A DNA stretch of 64,000 nucleotides from Meriones unguiculatus (Eukaryota; Chordata; Mammalia; Rodentia; Muridae), in NCBI RefSeq assembly GCF_030254825.1, contig NC_083351.1, forward strand, positions 1,536,501-1,600,500. Reading direction: 5' to 3'. The position numbers were made by a program, and so were the translations under genes. Under the pieces are notes generated by a model. The model made no database searches, was not told where the DNA came from, and saw only the letters and a list, made by a program, of their open reading frames with translations. Shown one piece after another: positions 11,540 to 22,796 of the stretch (position 1 is its first letter; the number at the start of each line of letters is the position of its first letter).

Positions 11540-11900
11540 ACCCCCACAATTTCCTGAAAGGATCCAACCGATTTCAAAGAGAGGCCTGCAGCCTGGAAGC
11601 GTCTGAGGAAATCAGTGCTGGAGTGCACAATTTTTCCCATTTTGTGGGGTTGATCCTTTTCAATAAGATTTCAAGGGAATGAAATCAACAGGCCCCAGGA
11701 AATTTGCATACGGCTACTTAACAGCAATTCTGTATTTTTTTTTTTTTTTCAAGAAATAAACACATCCACAACTTCCCCATCCACTGGGCGGGACTACCCT
11801 GGGAGTTAACAGTTCAAACCTTTACAATTTTTTAAAACCCAGCAGCTCTCCATAACAAAGGGCAAAATTCACAAACAAATTGCCTTCCTCCCGCTCGTGG
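11540..11900. promoter_or_regulatory. Candidate conserved non-coding element with octamer site
   Basis: An AT-rich unique block containing a perfect POU octamer ATTTGCAT at 11702-11709. It also has GATTTCAAAG and CTTTTCAATAAG words, a T15 run at 11735-11749, GTTAACAG near 11807 and AACAAAG near 11855. No SINE or LTR similarity explains the AT-richness. Enhancer function is inferred. Confidence 0.4.
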
Positions 11901-12949
11901 CCTGGTGTTGATAACACAGTTAGGCCACCACTGAATGGTGGTTCCCACAGAGGCCGGCTCCCGAGGTCTGCCGAGAGCAGTGCGGCTCGGGGTGTAAGTG
12001 CGTGCTCTGCCCTGCCACTCTTTTCAAGGCTCCAGCGAACAAGCAGCATTGTGGGACCAGGGAGGCAGCACCGCAGGAAAGGAGGCTGGCAAAAAGCCAG
12101 GAGATGCTGTCCCTGCGAGGTTCTGGAAGGTCTCAGGAGACACTGGAAGACACATGCTCACATTGTTCCTGCGTGTATCACCCCTGGTGCATCTCTCCAG
12201 GGGGAGACAAGGCTTTCCTGGGGGCCTGCTCTAGAGACTAAGGAGATTTATGCTAAAGATGGTGCTTAAGAAGCCCTAAGCCCACCCAAGTGAAGGGGAT
12301 GAGGTCCACCCCTCAAAGTTCCTGGGAGCTCAGCCCTAGGGGTTACCCTTTGATTCTGAGCCCCAGCTCCCCTACCACCTAGGAGAGCATCCTGGCTTTC
12401 GCACCCCAGTGATGCCGTCTTTGGTCAGGACCCACAAACCCCCTCTTACATGTGCCATTCTGTTCCTAGCTGAGCATTTCTAAGCTGTGGTCATTCCCAC
12501 CAAAAGTCTGTGACCCCTGAGGGACAAGGAGGACGTTCTTGCTCTGGACAGTTGGTAGTCAGCACTTGTGCTGAACACATGAAGGATGAGGGATGAATGC
12601 TCACTGAGAGGGCACAGGTTGGAGGGCGTGGTCCTTGTAGTCAAGGACAGGACAGAGCAGTATTATCTGGGGGGTCCAGTTAAGAACACCTGGGAGGTAG
12701 GAAATTTAGGGCCATTCCAGAGAGCCGCCCTCTCACAAGCAAAGGAAGTAAGCCTTCCCTAACGGGAGGGGCCTCTGCTGCCCAACAGTCTCCTGAAGGT
12801 CAAGAGCCAGCTAGCCTGTTCCTGCATTACTTTTGGCGGCAGGTCCTCAGAGGCCGGGACCTGTCTCTCGCCAGGACCCAGCAGAGGAAGCAGGGGCGGG
12901 CCTGGTTGTTGGACCTGACCAAGGGGCCCTTTAGACGGTCATCACTCTG
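11901..12949. other. Unique non-coding stretch
   Basis: Starts with a small CpG-containing patch (11940-12010) and continues as ordinary unique sequence. Three overlapping plus-strand open frames between 11880 and 12270 lack any domain. Confidence 0.4.
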
Positions 12950-13190
12950 GACCCCAAAGGGTTAAGGAGCAAGTGCTGGGGGCTTTGTTCAGGGGCATCT
13001 CATCAGATGTTAACCTACAGCCTGTCCCCAATCCCTTCCTTATGACTGTGATTAGTGTTGCGGGATGAATAGCCCTCGGATTCCTATGGTAACCTTCAGA
13101 ATGCATTCCTTGGGCGGGCCCTGCCTCCAACAGTAATTACATTCCTAACTCAGGCCCAAACAGCATGCTAATTAGCTGCTCGGGAGCCTG
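12950..13190. promoter_or_regulatory. Candidate conserved non-coding element with homeodomain palindrome
   Basis: A unique block with a perfect 10-bp palindrome GCTAATTAGC at 13167-13176 (a double TAAT homeodomain site). It also has AGTAATTACA around 13132-13141 and two CATTCC TEAD-type words (13104-13109, 13140-13145). The block is flanked by ordinary GC-rich sequence. The motifs are seen directly; the regulatory role is inferred. Confidence 0.5.
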
Positions 13191-13762
13191 GCTTCAGGTC
13201 CCTGAGAAAGGGGCCGGAGGAGGCCACTTCTGTTTACAGCGTCCTTCCTCTTCTCTTCCTCATATAGGGACAGCACCCTGGGAGATGCCCAGGGCAGCAG
13301 GGTCAGTCCACAGGCCAACACAGCACCAAAACCTCTCCCAGTCGTACCCAGTGACCCTGAAAATCACCTTGACTGTGTCCTTACGGTGTGAGGGTAGAGT
13401 AGGCCCCAGTAAGTTACTGTCTGCCGGTTTTCTATGATAGGCCCTTGGGTACAGGACCCAGGGCCAAGAAGGGACTGGAGTAAGACCCCCCCTTGTCTTG
13501 GGAAGTCTCCTTCCAAGGGGTGCCAGCCCTGTCTCGCTTTTAGCACAGTAATGCAGTCATTTGGGTAAGCGGAGGCGGGGGGAGAGCAGAGCTCATCCTC
13601 TGGGGAGAGCAGCCCAGCAGACGGGAAACCAGGCCTGCACCTGCTTCTGTGTGGGAGACAGGCAATGTTTGTGCGATGGGAGCTGGGCTCTTCAGATGAG
13701 GTGGGACGATGGATCGTCCTGCCTGGAGCCTGAAGAAAGGACTCGGGATGTTAAAGGCAGGG
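13191..13762. other. Unique non-coding stretch
   Basis: No repeat or gene-like feature was recognised. Confidence 0.4.
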
Positions 13763-13870
13763 GCTGGTGCAGCAGGGAGGAGAAGATGCAGCCTTGGTGC
13801 TGGTGTAGCAGGGAGGAGAAGATGCAGCCTTGAGGCTGGTGCAGCAGGGAGGAGAAGATGCAGCCTTGGG
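13763..13870. repeat. 36-bp minisatellite, three copies
   Basis: Three consecutive 36-bp units start at 13763, 13799 and 13835. Each begins GCTGGTG(C/T)AGCAGGG and ends near GATGCAGCCTTG. The copies differ at only a few positions. Because 36 is a multiple of three, the array keeps frames open on both strands and inflates open frames of about 94, 171 and 220 codons. Those frames have no other support. Confidence 0.97.
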
Positions 13871-14774
13871 GTTGAGGAGAGCCTGGGGCCTCCAGAACCT
13901 GGTTATCAGTGGGGGCAGGAGGCAGTGGAGGGGAAGGGTCAGAATAGAGGGCTGTGGCTGTACAAGGCAGACCTGCTTTGCTCCAGGGGTTAGCGCAGGG
14001 ATGGCCTTCAGCAAGGGAGGAGCAGGAGTCAAGTTCTGTTTGTTGAGTGAAACAGGTGGGTCTGATGCTAGGCTTTGGGGTGCACAGAAGGAGCGGGGGC
14101 CAGGGGATTGGAGTGGCAGGAAGTGCTGGTGGGTTGTAGAGAGGGATATGTTTCTCCTTATTCCTGAATACCAGTGGATGGCCAGGATTGACATAGGAAG
14201 GGGACACTTTTGCCGAGCTGCAGGGTCCAAGCGGGCATTAGTGAGGTGGCACTGCCCATTGCTGGGCCGCCACAGGTGGGCAGCAGAGGTATAGAGGCCA
14301 GCTGTGGTCCAGTAGGTGTTACTGCCTGATGGACAGGTATGGCCCCATGACTGCTTATTCCCTCCAGCATAGCCCTTCCCATAGTCCCTCAGGGCAAGGA
14401 CAGTGGGTGTCACTGAGATTTGGTGTCTTGTGTTACCCTGACCTCAGAGGAGGACCCGGGATCTTAGAAGGACCCACTCTATTACTCAGGATTGTAGGGG
14501 GATGGCATCTCTCTGTGCTGTGTGGACAAGAGCCGCACTGTTCCCTCCAGCCTTACCCCTGCCGGCGTTTTGGCTGACTGGTCTTGGGGACCAGTCTGGT
14601 GGGTTGCAGATGGCTTGGCCTGCATGCAGCCATGGGGGCTGTGGCTCCTACCCAGAGTAGCCTGGCCCCAAGGAGCCTAGACTGGAGATTCTGCACCCAG
14701 GTGGTTTAGCGTATGGGGCTTAAGGAAGGATTAGCAGGCTCAGGTCTGGAAGCCAGCGGATCCTTGGTGTCAGT
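13871..14774. other. Unique non-coding stretch
   Basis: Overlapping open frames on both strands extend out of the minisatellite but carry no domain. No interspersed repeat was recognised. Confidence 0.4.
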
Positions 14775-15000
14775 CTGCACAGCTAATTCTACTGTAAATA
14801 GAGCAATCTCTTAAGTATATATCATTTAATGCTCGGCAGGGAGCCCACAGAGCTCCCTGACAGCAGCCTCTTCGCATCACACCTGCTGGTTAACTTCTCT
14901 GGTCTCAGCCCATTTCCCTGTGGCAGTGTTTGTGGTGAGCCTGTGAGGGTAACACGGTAATTATGGAAAGCGTTCTGGATAGATTCTAGTCTCGTATTGT
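14775..15000. promoter_or_regulatory. Candidate conserved non-coding element with hairpin
   Basis: The AT-rich block includes AGCTAATTC near 14781, ACTGTAAATAGAGC (MEF2-like) near 14791, ATCATTTAAT at 14821 and CGGTAATTATGG near 14955. A perfect inverted repeat CAGGGAGC/GCTCCCTG at 14837-14844 and 14852-14859 has a 7-nt loop. Functional constraint is inferred. Confidence 0.4.
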
Positions 15001-17948
15001 CCTTCCTCCCGGACTAACACCTTGGCACCACCTTCCCTTGTTAGGGAGACACATGATCCCTGAGAACTCTCCTGGCCAAGTGTGCGCCCCCCCCCACTTC
15101 CCCTCCCATCCGGGGTGCCTGCCCCTGGGCCTAGGACTTGGTTTCTTCAATTCAGGTGAGGTTTGGTCTTACTCAGCTCGTTGTCTGCCTGTGACCGCTA
15201 CATGTGCAGCCTGAGGCTGGGCTCTCTTGAGTGACCCACACAGAGTACCGGTCAACGTAAAAGAAATCTGAGGCTCTTGTCTGAGAGGATGTCTGGGGAG
15301 CAACTACAGGCAGCTACAGTGTGGCTTGTCACAGGAAGCAGAGAACGAGCCATACCATTCCCTGACTGGGACAAACCCGTGAGTTGGGGGCTGTCAACAT
15401 TCTGATTTTGTGGCCCGGGAGACACTGTCACAGCACTCTGAGTGCATGCCAGGCAGGCACTCCAGCCTAAGTTTTGAAGTTTTGATTTTTTTTTTTTTCT
15501 GTAATTAAAGGTTCTTACTCCTTGTACTGGGAATCTGAGTATGTGGGGTGAGGCTGGGACCTCTGTGAATTCATTTGTGGTGTGGAGTGGGGATCTAGCC
15601 CAGCTGTTGGTGTGAGTACCTCGTGCTAATAACAAACTCATTGATGGGGGTGTCCTGGGTCATGTGCTCATATCTGCCCTGGGAGTGGACGGAGGTCCTG
15701 AGAGATTGAGGTATTGCTGTCACTCAAGGCTTGAACTCAGAGAAGCATGTAGCCAGGCTCTGGACTCACTAACCTGGAGGCCACAGTGTAGTCAGTTCCA
15801 GGGAAGTTTGATGTCATCATAGGCTGGGGACAAAGTACAGGACACCAGCCCTGTGCTTAAGGCCCCTGGCCTGAGACAGAGACACTGGCTGCGCCAGTAT
15901 GGAGTTTTCCTGACAGTGCTGGCAAACAAAACCCAAACAATAGCAGAACAGAATGGGTGTGTTCTGGGCGATGCTCTAGCTAGGTGCGTGGTTAACTGGT
16001 CTCTGGTGGTGAGAATTTTCCTTAACCTGGAGTGTTTTTTCTCCTTGGCACCAGCGCCTTCAGCTGGAGTAAAAGCTGCAGCTTCTGACTTCTGCTCATT
16101 GTCAGTATGACTTTCCCATTGGTGAAGGGAGGCGGGCCATCCCATTCCACCGGGGACACTGGTTCTGCCTTCTTCATGTGTGATCAGAGCAGCTCTGTGA
16201 AGAGAGGTAGGGTGAGGTCTCTCTGCAGAGCCCAGGGCTCAGCTGGCTTTATAAAGGTCTGGGCCTCAGTGCTCACAGAGGCCCTCCTGGGGCATCTTGC
16301 TTACCTTGGGCGGAGGGTGGGATGATTTGGAAAGGCTGTGTGTTCACTCTGGCGAGGTGGTCCTCAGGGAGCAGCCTCCACCTCCATGGAAACAGCGCTG
16401 GGGAGGGGAGTCTCCCTCTCATCCTCTCTGACTGACGATGAGCCCCATCACCCTGCAGTTGGGGCCGGTAGTGTCTCTGGTCATGTTGTGTTCCACAATC
16501 CCATGGACAGGACACAGTCACCGTTTGCAGAGCAACGATCGTCTTGTGCCCTGCAAAGAGCTTCAGGAGTGCGTTATTGGCAGGTAAAGGGGTGTCCTAG
16601 GCTGTGGCCTGCTCTCCACATGAGGGCTGCACACATTGAGCAGCTCCAGCTGGGGTCCTTAGGCATTCCCAGGGGTGTCAAAGACACCCTGTTTCCTCAG
16701 TTTTCAGCCTTTTCTCTCCCCAGATCTCTGGCTAGGGTCGAGGATACCGGCACAGCCAGAGTCCTAACAGATGTGGAATCTAGGTAAAAATGAAATGAGG
16801 AAATCTATCCTCGTCTGCACCAAAAAGGCTTCAGAAAGCCTGGGCAGCCTCCAAGAACGAGGTTCACTTCATGATGGTTGGGAGGACAGCAAGGCTCCCG
16901 GCACGCTGACCCTATAGAGGCTGATTCCCTGAGATGAGCAGAGGTGAGGTCCCACGTGGGCCTTGGTTCCATGCACACTTGCCTCCTGTTCTTCTAGTAC
17001 ATGTTGGTATTGGGGCAAGGCCCAGCTGACCTCAGTAAAGGCCACCTACCCCGACTGCCTTGACTGTCAGGCCTCACCCATCTGTCCTTGACTCTTAGTC
17101 CTGAGAGGAGCATTTTGTTTTGTTTTAGTAGTTACCATTTCTCAAATGTTCACGAATATGAGTACAAAAGCAATGGCTCATTTCTAAGAGTGGAGAGTGG
17201 TTTGATGTGACAGTCTTCCCCTGGTTGACATCTCTGGTCTGGGGGTCCCTGTGGTACTGGATAAGGCAGCCATGGCAGCCAGAGGATTGCCAGCTGAGCT
17301 GAGGGAGGCAGGGAGCACACATGTGGAGACAGAACATGGGTTGTATTGATGGAAACAGTTGCTGGATTCTTGTCTTTAGCAAGGGTAGGCATGCCAAGAG
17401 CAGGAAGCCCAAGGCTGACCAACTCTGAATAAGATGGTGAACACGAGTACCTGGCGGGCATGGAAGGAAGGGCCGGGAAAATTCGGTGGGGATGCCCCGT
17501 GGGGCCCAGCAAGCACACACATGATGATGGTGAACTTGGGGTCATTCTACCTTGGCTCAATTACAGGAGTCTGGACAGTTTGGGGAGCGCCTGGCCCCAT
17601 GCGCTTGCAGCACTCCCCTCATTTCCACCCTTAGCTAGGGGGCCCAATGGCCCACTCTGGTCCCTGTGCCCACACTCCCAGCCTGCCTGCCAAGTCCCCT
17701 GGGAACAGCAGAGAGGAGGGAATGGCTTTGCCCTTTGCCACCCCTGGGTGGGGGAAGGTCTTCACAGGCCTCTGTGTGTTCTCTGTGCTGGGGGGAGGGC
17801 AGGGAGGGGTGGCGTGATGGGCAGGATTCTCCCTCTTTCCGAGGGTGAGGCTGTGGAAAGGAGGAATCCACACAGAGGCAGGATTCTTGTGGAAGGGCTA
17901 AGAGCCAGGCAGGGCACTGTGAGGACCCTGGTGCGCAAGGACCGCTCT
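15001..17948. other. Unique non-coding stretch
   Basis: Mostly featureless. It holds a C-rich run near 15086-15095, a T13 run at 15486-15498 and a faint MIR-like trace near 15700-15780 that is too weak to annotate separately. Several open frames of 100-150 codons overlap without domains. Confidence 0.4.
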
Positions 17949-18156
17949 GGGAAGGAAGGAAGGGAGGAGGGAGGAAAGATAGGGGAGGGTGAGAGACTAG
18001 GCGAGTACCAGAAGGAGGAGGAAGGGGAGGAGGGCAGAAAGAGAGGAGGAAAGAAGAGGAGGAGGAAGAGGAAGAGGGGAAGGAAGGCAGAGGGGAGAGG
18101 ATGAGAAGGAGAGGAGCAGAAGAGAGATGAGAAAGGAGAGGGCAGGAGGTGGGGGG
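17949..18156. repeat. Homopurine GA/GGA-rich tract
   Basis: About 200 bases of almost only G and A on the plus strand (GGAAGGAAGG, GAGGAGGAAG and similar words), with one short mixed interruption near 18000-18010. Open frames through it (Glu/Arg/Lys-rich on plus, Pro/Ser/Leu-rich on minus) are compositional artefacts. Such tracts can form triplex (H-DNA) structures. Confidence 0.93.
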
Positions 18157-18289
18157 CCCAAGCAAGGTGGGGGCATGGGGCACACGCAGCCACAGCCTGT
18201 CAGGGCAGTGTGCACACCCCCTCAGGGCAGGGGCTCGGCCCGGCTTTCAGGTACGGCCTTTTGTCTGCTGCCCCAAGCTCGCCTGTCAG
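18157..18289. other. GC-rich spacer
   Basis: GC-rich, CpG-containing sequence between the homopurine tract and the GATA-rich block. No feature was recognised. Confidence 0.4.
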
Positions 18290-18620
18290 CCCCGCCGTCA
18301 GAGGCCTAATCTTTTTTCTTCACTGGCTGAAAAGGCCCAGCATCCCATCAGGCGACACACTGCTGCCTATTCTGTGTCCCCGCGGAACCCAATCACTGGA
18401 CAGCGCGGCTATAATTCACTCCCGGCCCGCCCTTTGAAAAGGTGGGCCGCCTCGGAGCTGCTCCCCGGCAAGATAAATCATGTACTCGGAATTAACTTCC
18501 ATTGAGAGGGAGGCCAGGAAGAAAGGCCGATGGCCCAGCGCGGGCGGCGTGGAGGACGGGCGTTGATAAATGTCAGCCCAGATAATTTGGGGGCTGTGAT
18601 TAAGATCTTATCTAGGTAGG
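18290..18620. promoter_or_regulatory. Candidate enhancer: CpG-rich block with four GATA motifs
   Basis: This unique block combines local CpG density (18375-18565) with four perfect WGATAR cores. These are AGATAA 18471-18476, TGATAA 18564-18569, AGATAA 18580-18585 and TTATCT 18608-18613. It also has a CCAATCA word near 18389, CTTTGAA (TCF/LEF-like) near 18432 and GAATTAAC near 18489. No open frame looks coding. It is among the best regulatory candidates in the window, by inference from motif density. Confidence 0.55.
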
Positions 18621-21600
18621 AAGTAGTAGAAAAGGCTGGCGTCAAACTCCTGCCCACCTCCTGCTTACTACCTGGCCTTCCCTGTGTTTCTGGGTGGATT
18701 AGATGGCAACATCAAAACGTCTTAGGGAAGGAGAAGTTGGATGGGGACCTTGGGAAGGCTGTGTCTCTCCCCTGGTGAAGGGCGGAGACATAGAATAAAG
18801 CACCGTCTTTGTCTCCAAGTTCCCGCTTTTAAGAAATGTTTAAAATCGTGAGCCGAGCCCCCGGTGTCCAGGGATCAGCCTCCCGCCTTGGCGTTGCTTC
18901 CCTGCCCTGTGCGTGATTCGGTGCTTTCAAAGTTTCTCTAGAATACAGTGTCACCAAGCCTCCCTGCCCCCAGCCTGTGTGCACACAGGCTCTGAGGGCT
19001 GTGTGCCATGTGATTATAAATGCACGAGTTGAGTGGCGCTCGGGAGATGCAAACCAATGGCCTTCTGTTAGAGGCCTGGCCTGGTGGACTTCACTTGGAT
19101 ATTTATTTTTGCTACCAGCAGCTTTGGCAACCAACAGTTCTGACTGAGCTACTGGAGGAGAAGTGGGTGCTTCTGTGGGCGGTGCCTGCCACGGCCACTG
19201 GCCATGCTTCCCCCTCCATCCCACACAGCCAGCCACACTGCTGGAGTCAGGGCTCGGGTGGGGGCTTCCGAGGCTCCCTGCTGCTGGGCAGCTGCTAGGT
19301 AATGATGAGGTCACACGTTTATGACAGACTCATGTGATATTGTCAGGGTCCATAATTGGAGGCTCTTGGGCTGATCATTGGGGGAGAAAGCTTACTGAGG
19401 GAATGTGGCCCTCCAGCCCAAGGTCCAAGCCTGCAAGTGACCAGGGATGGCACACAGATAGTGTACAATCAGTGAGTTCAGGAAGAAGGAGCAGATGGGG
19501 GAAGAGGTCAGGAAGATTAAGACAACAGATGCTTAGGCCGAGGCAGGTACTCAGCTCAGAGGGACGGAACGGGCAGTACCCAGAGCTCAGTACCCATTAT
19601 CACACTGTTTTCTTGCCTGCCAACCTTGTGTTCCATTGTTTTTAATCCCACTGAGAACATGCAGAGACGTTTCGTGGGGCAATGCCACCCAGTTTTAAGC
19701 ATAGATGTGTATGCAGATGCTCACTCATAGGACTGAGCTGTGTTAAGGCAGTGGTACTTGGGAATACGACCACACAGACACACCTGTAGAGCGGGGTGGG
19801 TGGTCCCTTCCGGATGATCTCAAGTCTCCTACTCCCCACCAACCACTCACTCTCAACCTCACCAGAAAAAGTCCCCAGGCCAACTCTGGAAGGACGGAGG
19901 GGCACTGTACAGACGCAGGACTAGGGCAGGGGACCCGGGTGTGAGAGGGGCTGCACCCCTTTGTTCTTCTGCTCAGCTTTGTTCTGGTGCTCACTTACCG
20001 CCAGCCCCGGTGTGGGAACATCATGGAATTGCAGAACGTGACTCCTGGAGTCAGAAGTTGTTTGGTTTTCAGCCCTAGCTTGAGTGCGGTCTCGAGGGAG
20101 TGCCGCCTTTGTCTGTGCCCCTCTGTTCACCCTGTATCATTGGACTTTGTTGAGTGGCTGGAGGGACGCTTGCTGAACAGTCAACCCTGTTAGCTCCAGA
20201 CCTGCTAGAGAAGGCCTCGTGAGGAGGAGGGGGCAGGGGGCCTGTGAGAGCGTGGTAGCCCATTACTGTCCACCAGAGAGGACCAGGGAGGGCTTGGAAG
20301 TGGCAGGTAAAACAAACACCCGGCTCCTGAGCAAACCCGGCAGGACAGGCAACATGACAAATGGTGGGATTGTGTCAGCTCTGTGCAGATCCCACTACCG
20401 GCACGCTGGACTTTGCACTCGGGGAATCAATACTCCATCAGGCAGGAGAGCTCCAGGCCCATGAAAGCATTTATGTAGACAAAAGAGAGGCCAGGGATAG
20501 TCTGCACACACTGCCCGTGGCAGCCTCGCTGTAATCTAACTGAAGCCGCACCCTGCAGGGGCCCCAGAAGCTACAAGTTCCGAGAACCCCCAAAGTCAGG
20601 CTGACAGCAGCCCCTGGCCCTGGCATTCGGCTTTGGCCCACAGTCCGCCCACAGAGGTGCCTCTCAGGCGGGCGGAGTGCTGAAGGGGTACTTGGGGGCT
20701 GGTGATAGGTTCTCGATGATGTCTCTTGAAGCTGTCTTGCCTCTGGCTGCCCACCTTCCTCATCCCCTCCTCACTGGCTTCTCTAGAGGAGTGAGACCAA
20801 CACCATGGCCTCCTGCCCTGTGTCCCAGCACCTGGAGTGGCTATGTGGGCTTTGCAGACTTGAGACTGTCTGGAAGGACCCCAGGCAGCCTGTTCATGGC
20901 GGTTGTGTGGTCTGTATGTGTATGATGTATACAGTAGCAACGGAGCCAAAGTCCAGAGAATGTATATGGAGGGCCTCTCATATGGAGAAAGTCCTGAGAA
21001 GTCTTTAATAGTTAGGGAGAGAGGCCAAGGCCAACCTAGTTGAGGAGACCATTTGGCAAGCAGATGCAGGCCCTAGTAGTCATCTGTGGGACTGCATCAG
21101 CTCTTATTGACAGCAGGCTGCAAGGGTGGGTGGCTGCCTTATAATGCGGAAGATGGTCCCAGGCCACAGGGCGCCTCAGGCTTCTGATACTGTCCTCAAT
21201 TCCTGCCCTGTAACTCCCTGAGGTGTCCCTGCTTGCTAAAACTGATGGCTTAGCATAAGGCTATGGCCCTCCCTGCTGATCCTGGCACCTCTTCCCTGCC
21301 CCAGCCAGCCCAGCAACCAACATGTTTCCGAGCACAGCAAGGCACTTGTTCGAACCTTGTCTTGCTGGCACTTATGTCCTTTGGCCCATCAGGAATCACA
21401 GCTGAGGCCATTCCCAAAGTGCAGAGAGGGAGTTTGAATGTTGGATGACGAGGGTTGGCCTCCAGGGAACTGCTGTGGGGGAAGCAGCTACTGGTGTGGG
21501 TGACAGGCCAGAGTGGTTCTCCAGGCAGCACCCGTTACAGCACAGGAGGCTGAGTGCTCCTGTCAAGGGCAATGTGGCTCCCACAGAAGGGGACTCGCTC

Positions 21601-21898
21601 TTTCTGCAGCTCTCCTTGAAGTCTTTGGCCACGGTTTTTAGCCTGACATCCTCTGGCATAATTCTTTCCTGGTTTTCACCTCCACTGCTGCCTCTGTGAG
21701 CTGCCCCAGGCTGGCCTGGGTTCAAGGGCACTTTAAATACAAATGTGGCAAGCAGGGGCCAGGGGTATTGGCCCCACATTCCGGTGGTCATGGCCGTGGC
21801 TTCTTTAGAGTAGGAAATCGGATTAGACCGTGCGTGAACCAGGCCAATTGAAACCAGGGGTTTGAGGGTCTATGCAGAGGTGGTTGGAAGGTGGCCGG
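18621..21898. other. Unique non-coding stretch
   Basis: More than 3 kb with no recognised transposon or gene. AGAATAAAG near 18792 is an isolated poly(A)-signal-like word. Open frames of up to 161 codons show no domain. Confidence 0.4.
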
Positions 21899-21926
21899 TG
21901 TGTGTGTGTGTGTGTGTGTGTGTGTG
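21899..21926. repeat. (TG)n microsatellite
   Basis: Fourteen TG units in a pure run, preceded by unrelated unique sequence. Confidence 0.96.
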
Positions 21927-22293
21927 ATGCAGGGTTGGGAGGGGTCTGGAGCCTCGGTGGACCATGCCTCCCCTGCTGTCCATTGGGGTTGCCATGCTGG
22001 CTTTTGTTTCCTGTTCTCTTCGTCATGAGTCTTTGAATGGCCATGGAATCCTGGGGCTGGTCTCCAGTGCCAGGAGGCCACCTGGGCCTGCCTAGGACTG
22101 TGAATGTCCAGTACTTCTGATGGGTCTGAGGAGTGTTTATGTGTAACTTGGAGATGAACAGCATTGGCTGAGCCAGGACCACAGGCCACCCTGACCTGTA
22201 TCTAATCTCAAGGCTGTCACTCCATGGGGATTGCAGATCCCAATTTTAAGCACTTTTGCAATCTTCCTTCACCCGCAGAAGGAGCCTCTGTGG
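21927..22293. other. Unique spacer
   Basis: Unique sequence between two dinucleotide repeats. No gene-like feature was recognised. Confidence 0.4.
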
Positions 22294-22475
22294 ATCCTCA
22301 TACATACATGTACAACATGGATATACACACAGGTACCACACAGATCCTTGGCCCCTCCTCCTAGCTCCCGTTCATGAATCATGAATAAGAACACCATACA
22401 CACACAGATACATGGACACAAGCAGATAGATACACATGAATAAATGATATATAAACACTTTTACATATCTACATG

Positions 22476-22518
<43 letters not shown>

Positions 22519-22796
22519 CCTGGGTCCATATACTCAGATAGGTAAATACAGACAGACAGGTACACATAAACATACAAATACACATTGACAAACAGACACA
22601 CAGATACACACATACACAGATATGTACATACACAAAGATAAACACACATGACATTATAATACCATATACACATGGATGCACACAATACTACAACACACAC
22701 AGATACACACAGACATGTATGCACACAGCTAAACACATACACATACCACACAGACACAGATGTACTTACACATAGATATGACACAGATACAAAACC
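22294..22796. repeat. CA/ACAT-rich low-complexity tract with (CA)n core
   Basis: About 500 bases of degenerate CA, CATA and CAGA steps with a pure CA core at roughly 22478-22516, broken by a short non-repetitive patch near 22345-22400. Minus-strand open frames rich in Val, Cys and Tyr are products of the repeat. It resembles the tract at 3187-3475 in opposite orientation. Confidence 0.93.

Noticed and set aside
13692..14413. 171- and 220-codon minus-strand open frames
   Set aside because: They are held open by the in-frame 36-bp minisatellite. Both frames overlap each other and have no recognisable domain.
17460..18193. Long Glu/Arg/Lys-rich (plus) and Pro/Ser/Leu-rich (minus) open frames
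   Set aside because: They are compositional products of the homopurine tract.
18785..18800. AATAAA-type poly(A) signals (also near 953)
   Set aside because: They are isolated, with no upstream exon or downstream GU-rich evidence.
22461..22784. 107-codon minus-strand frame rich in Cys, Val and Tyr
   Set aside because: Translation of the CA-rich tract.
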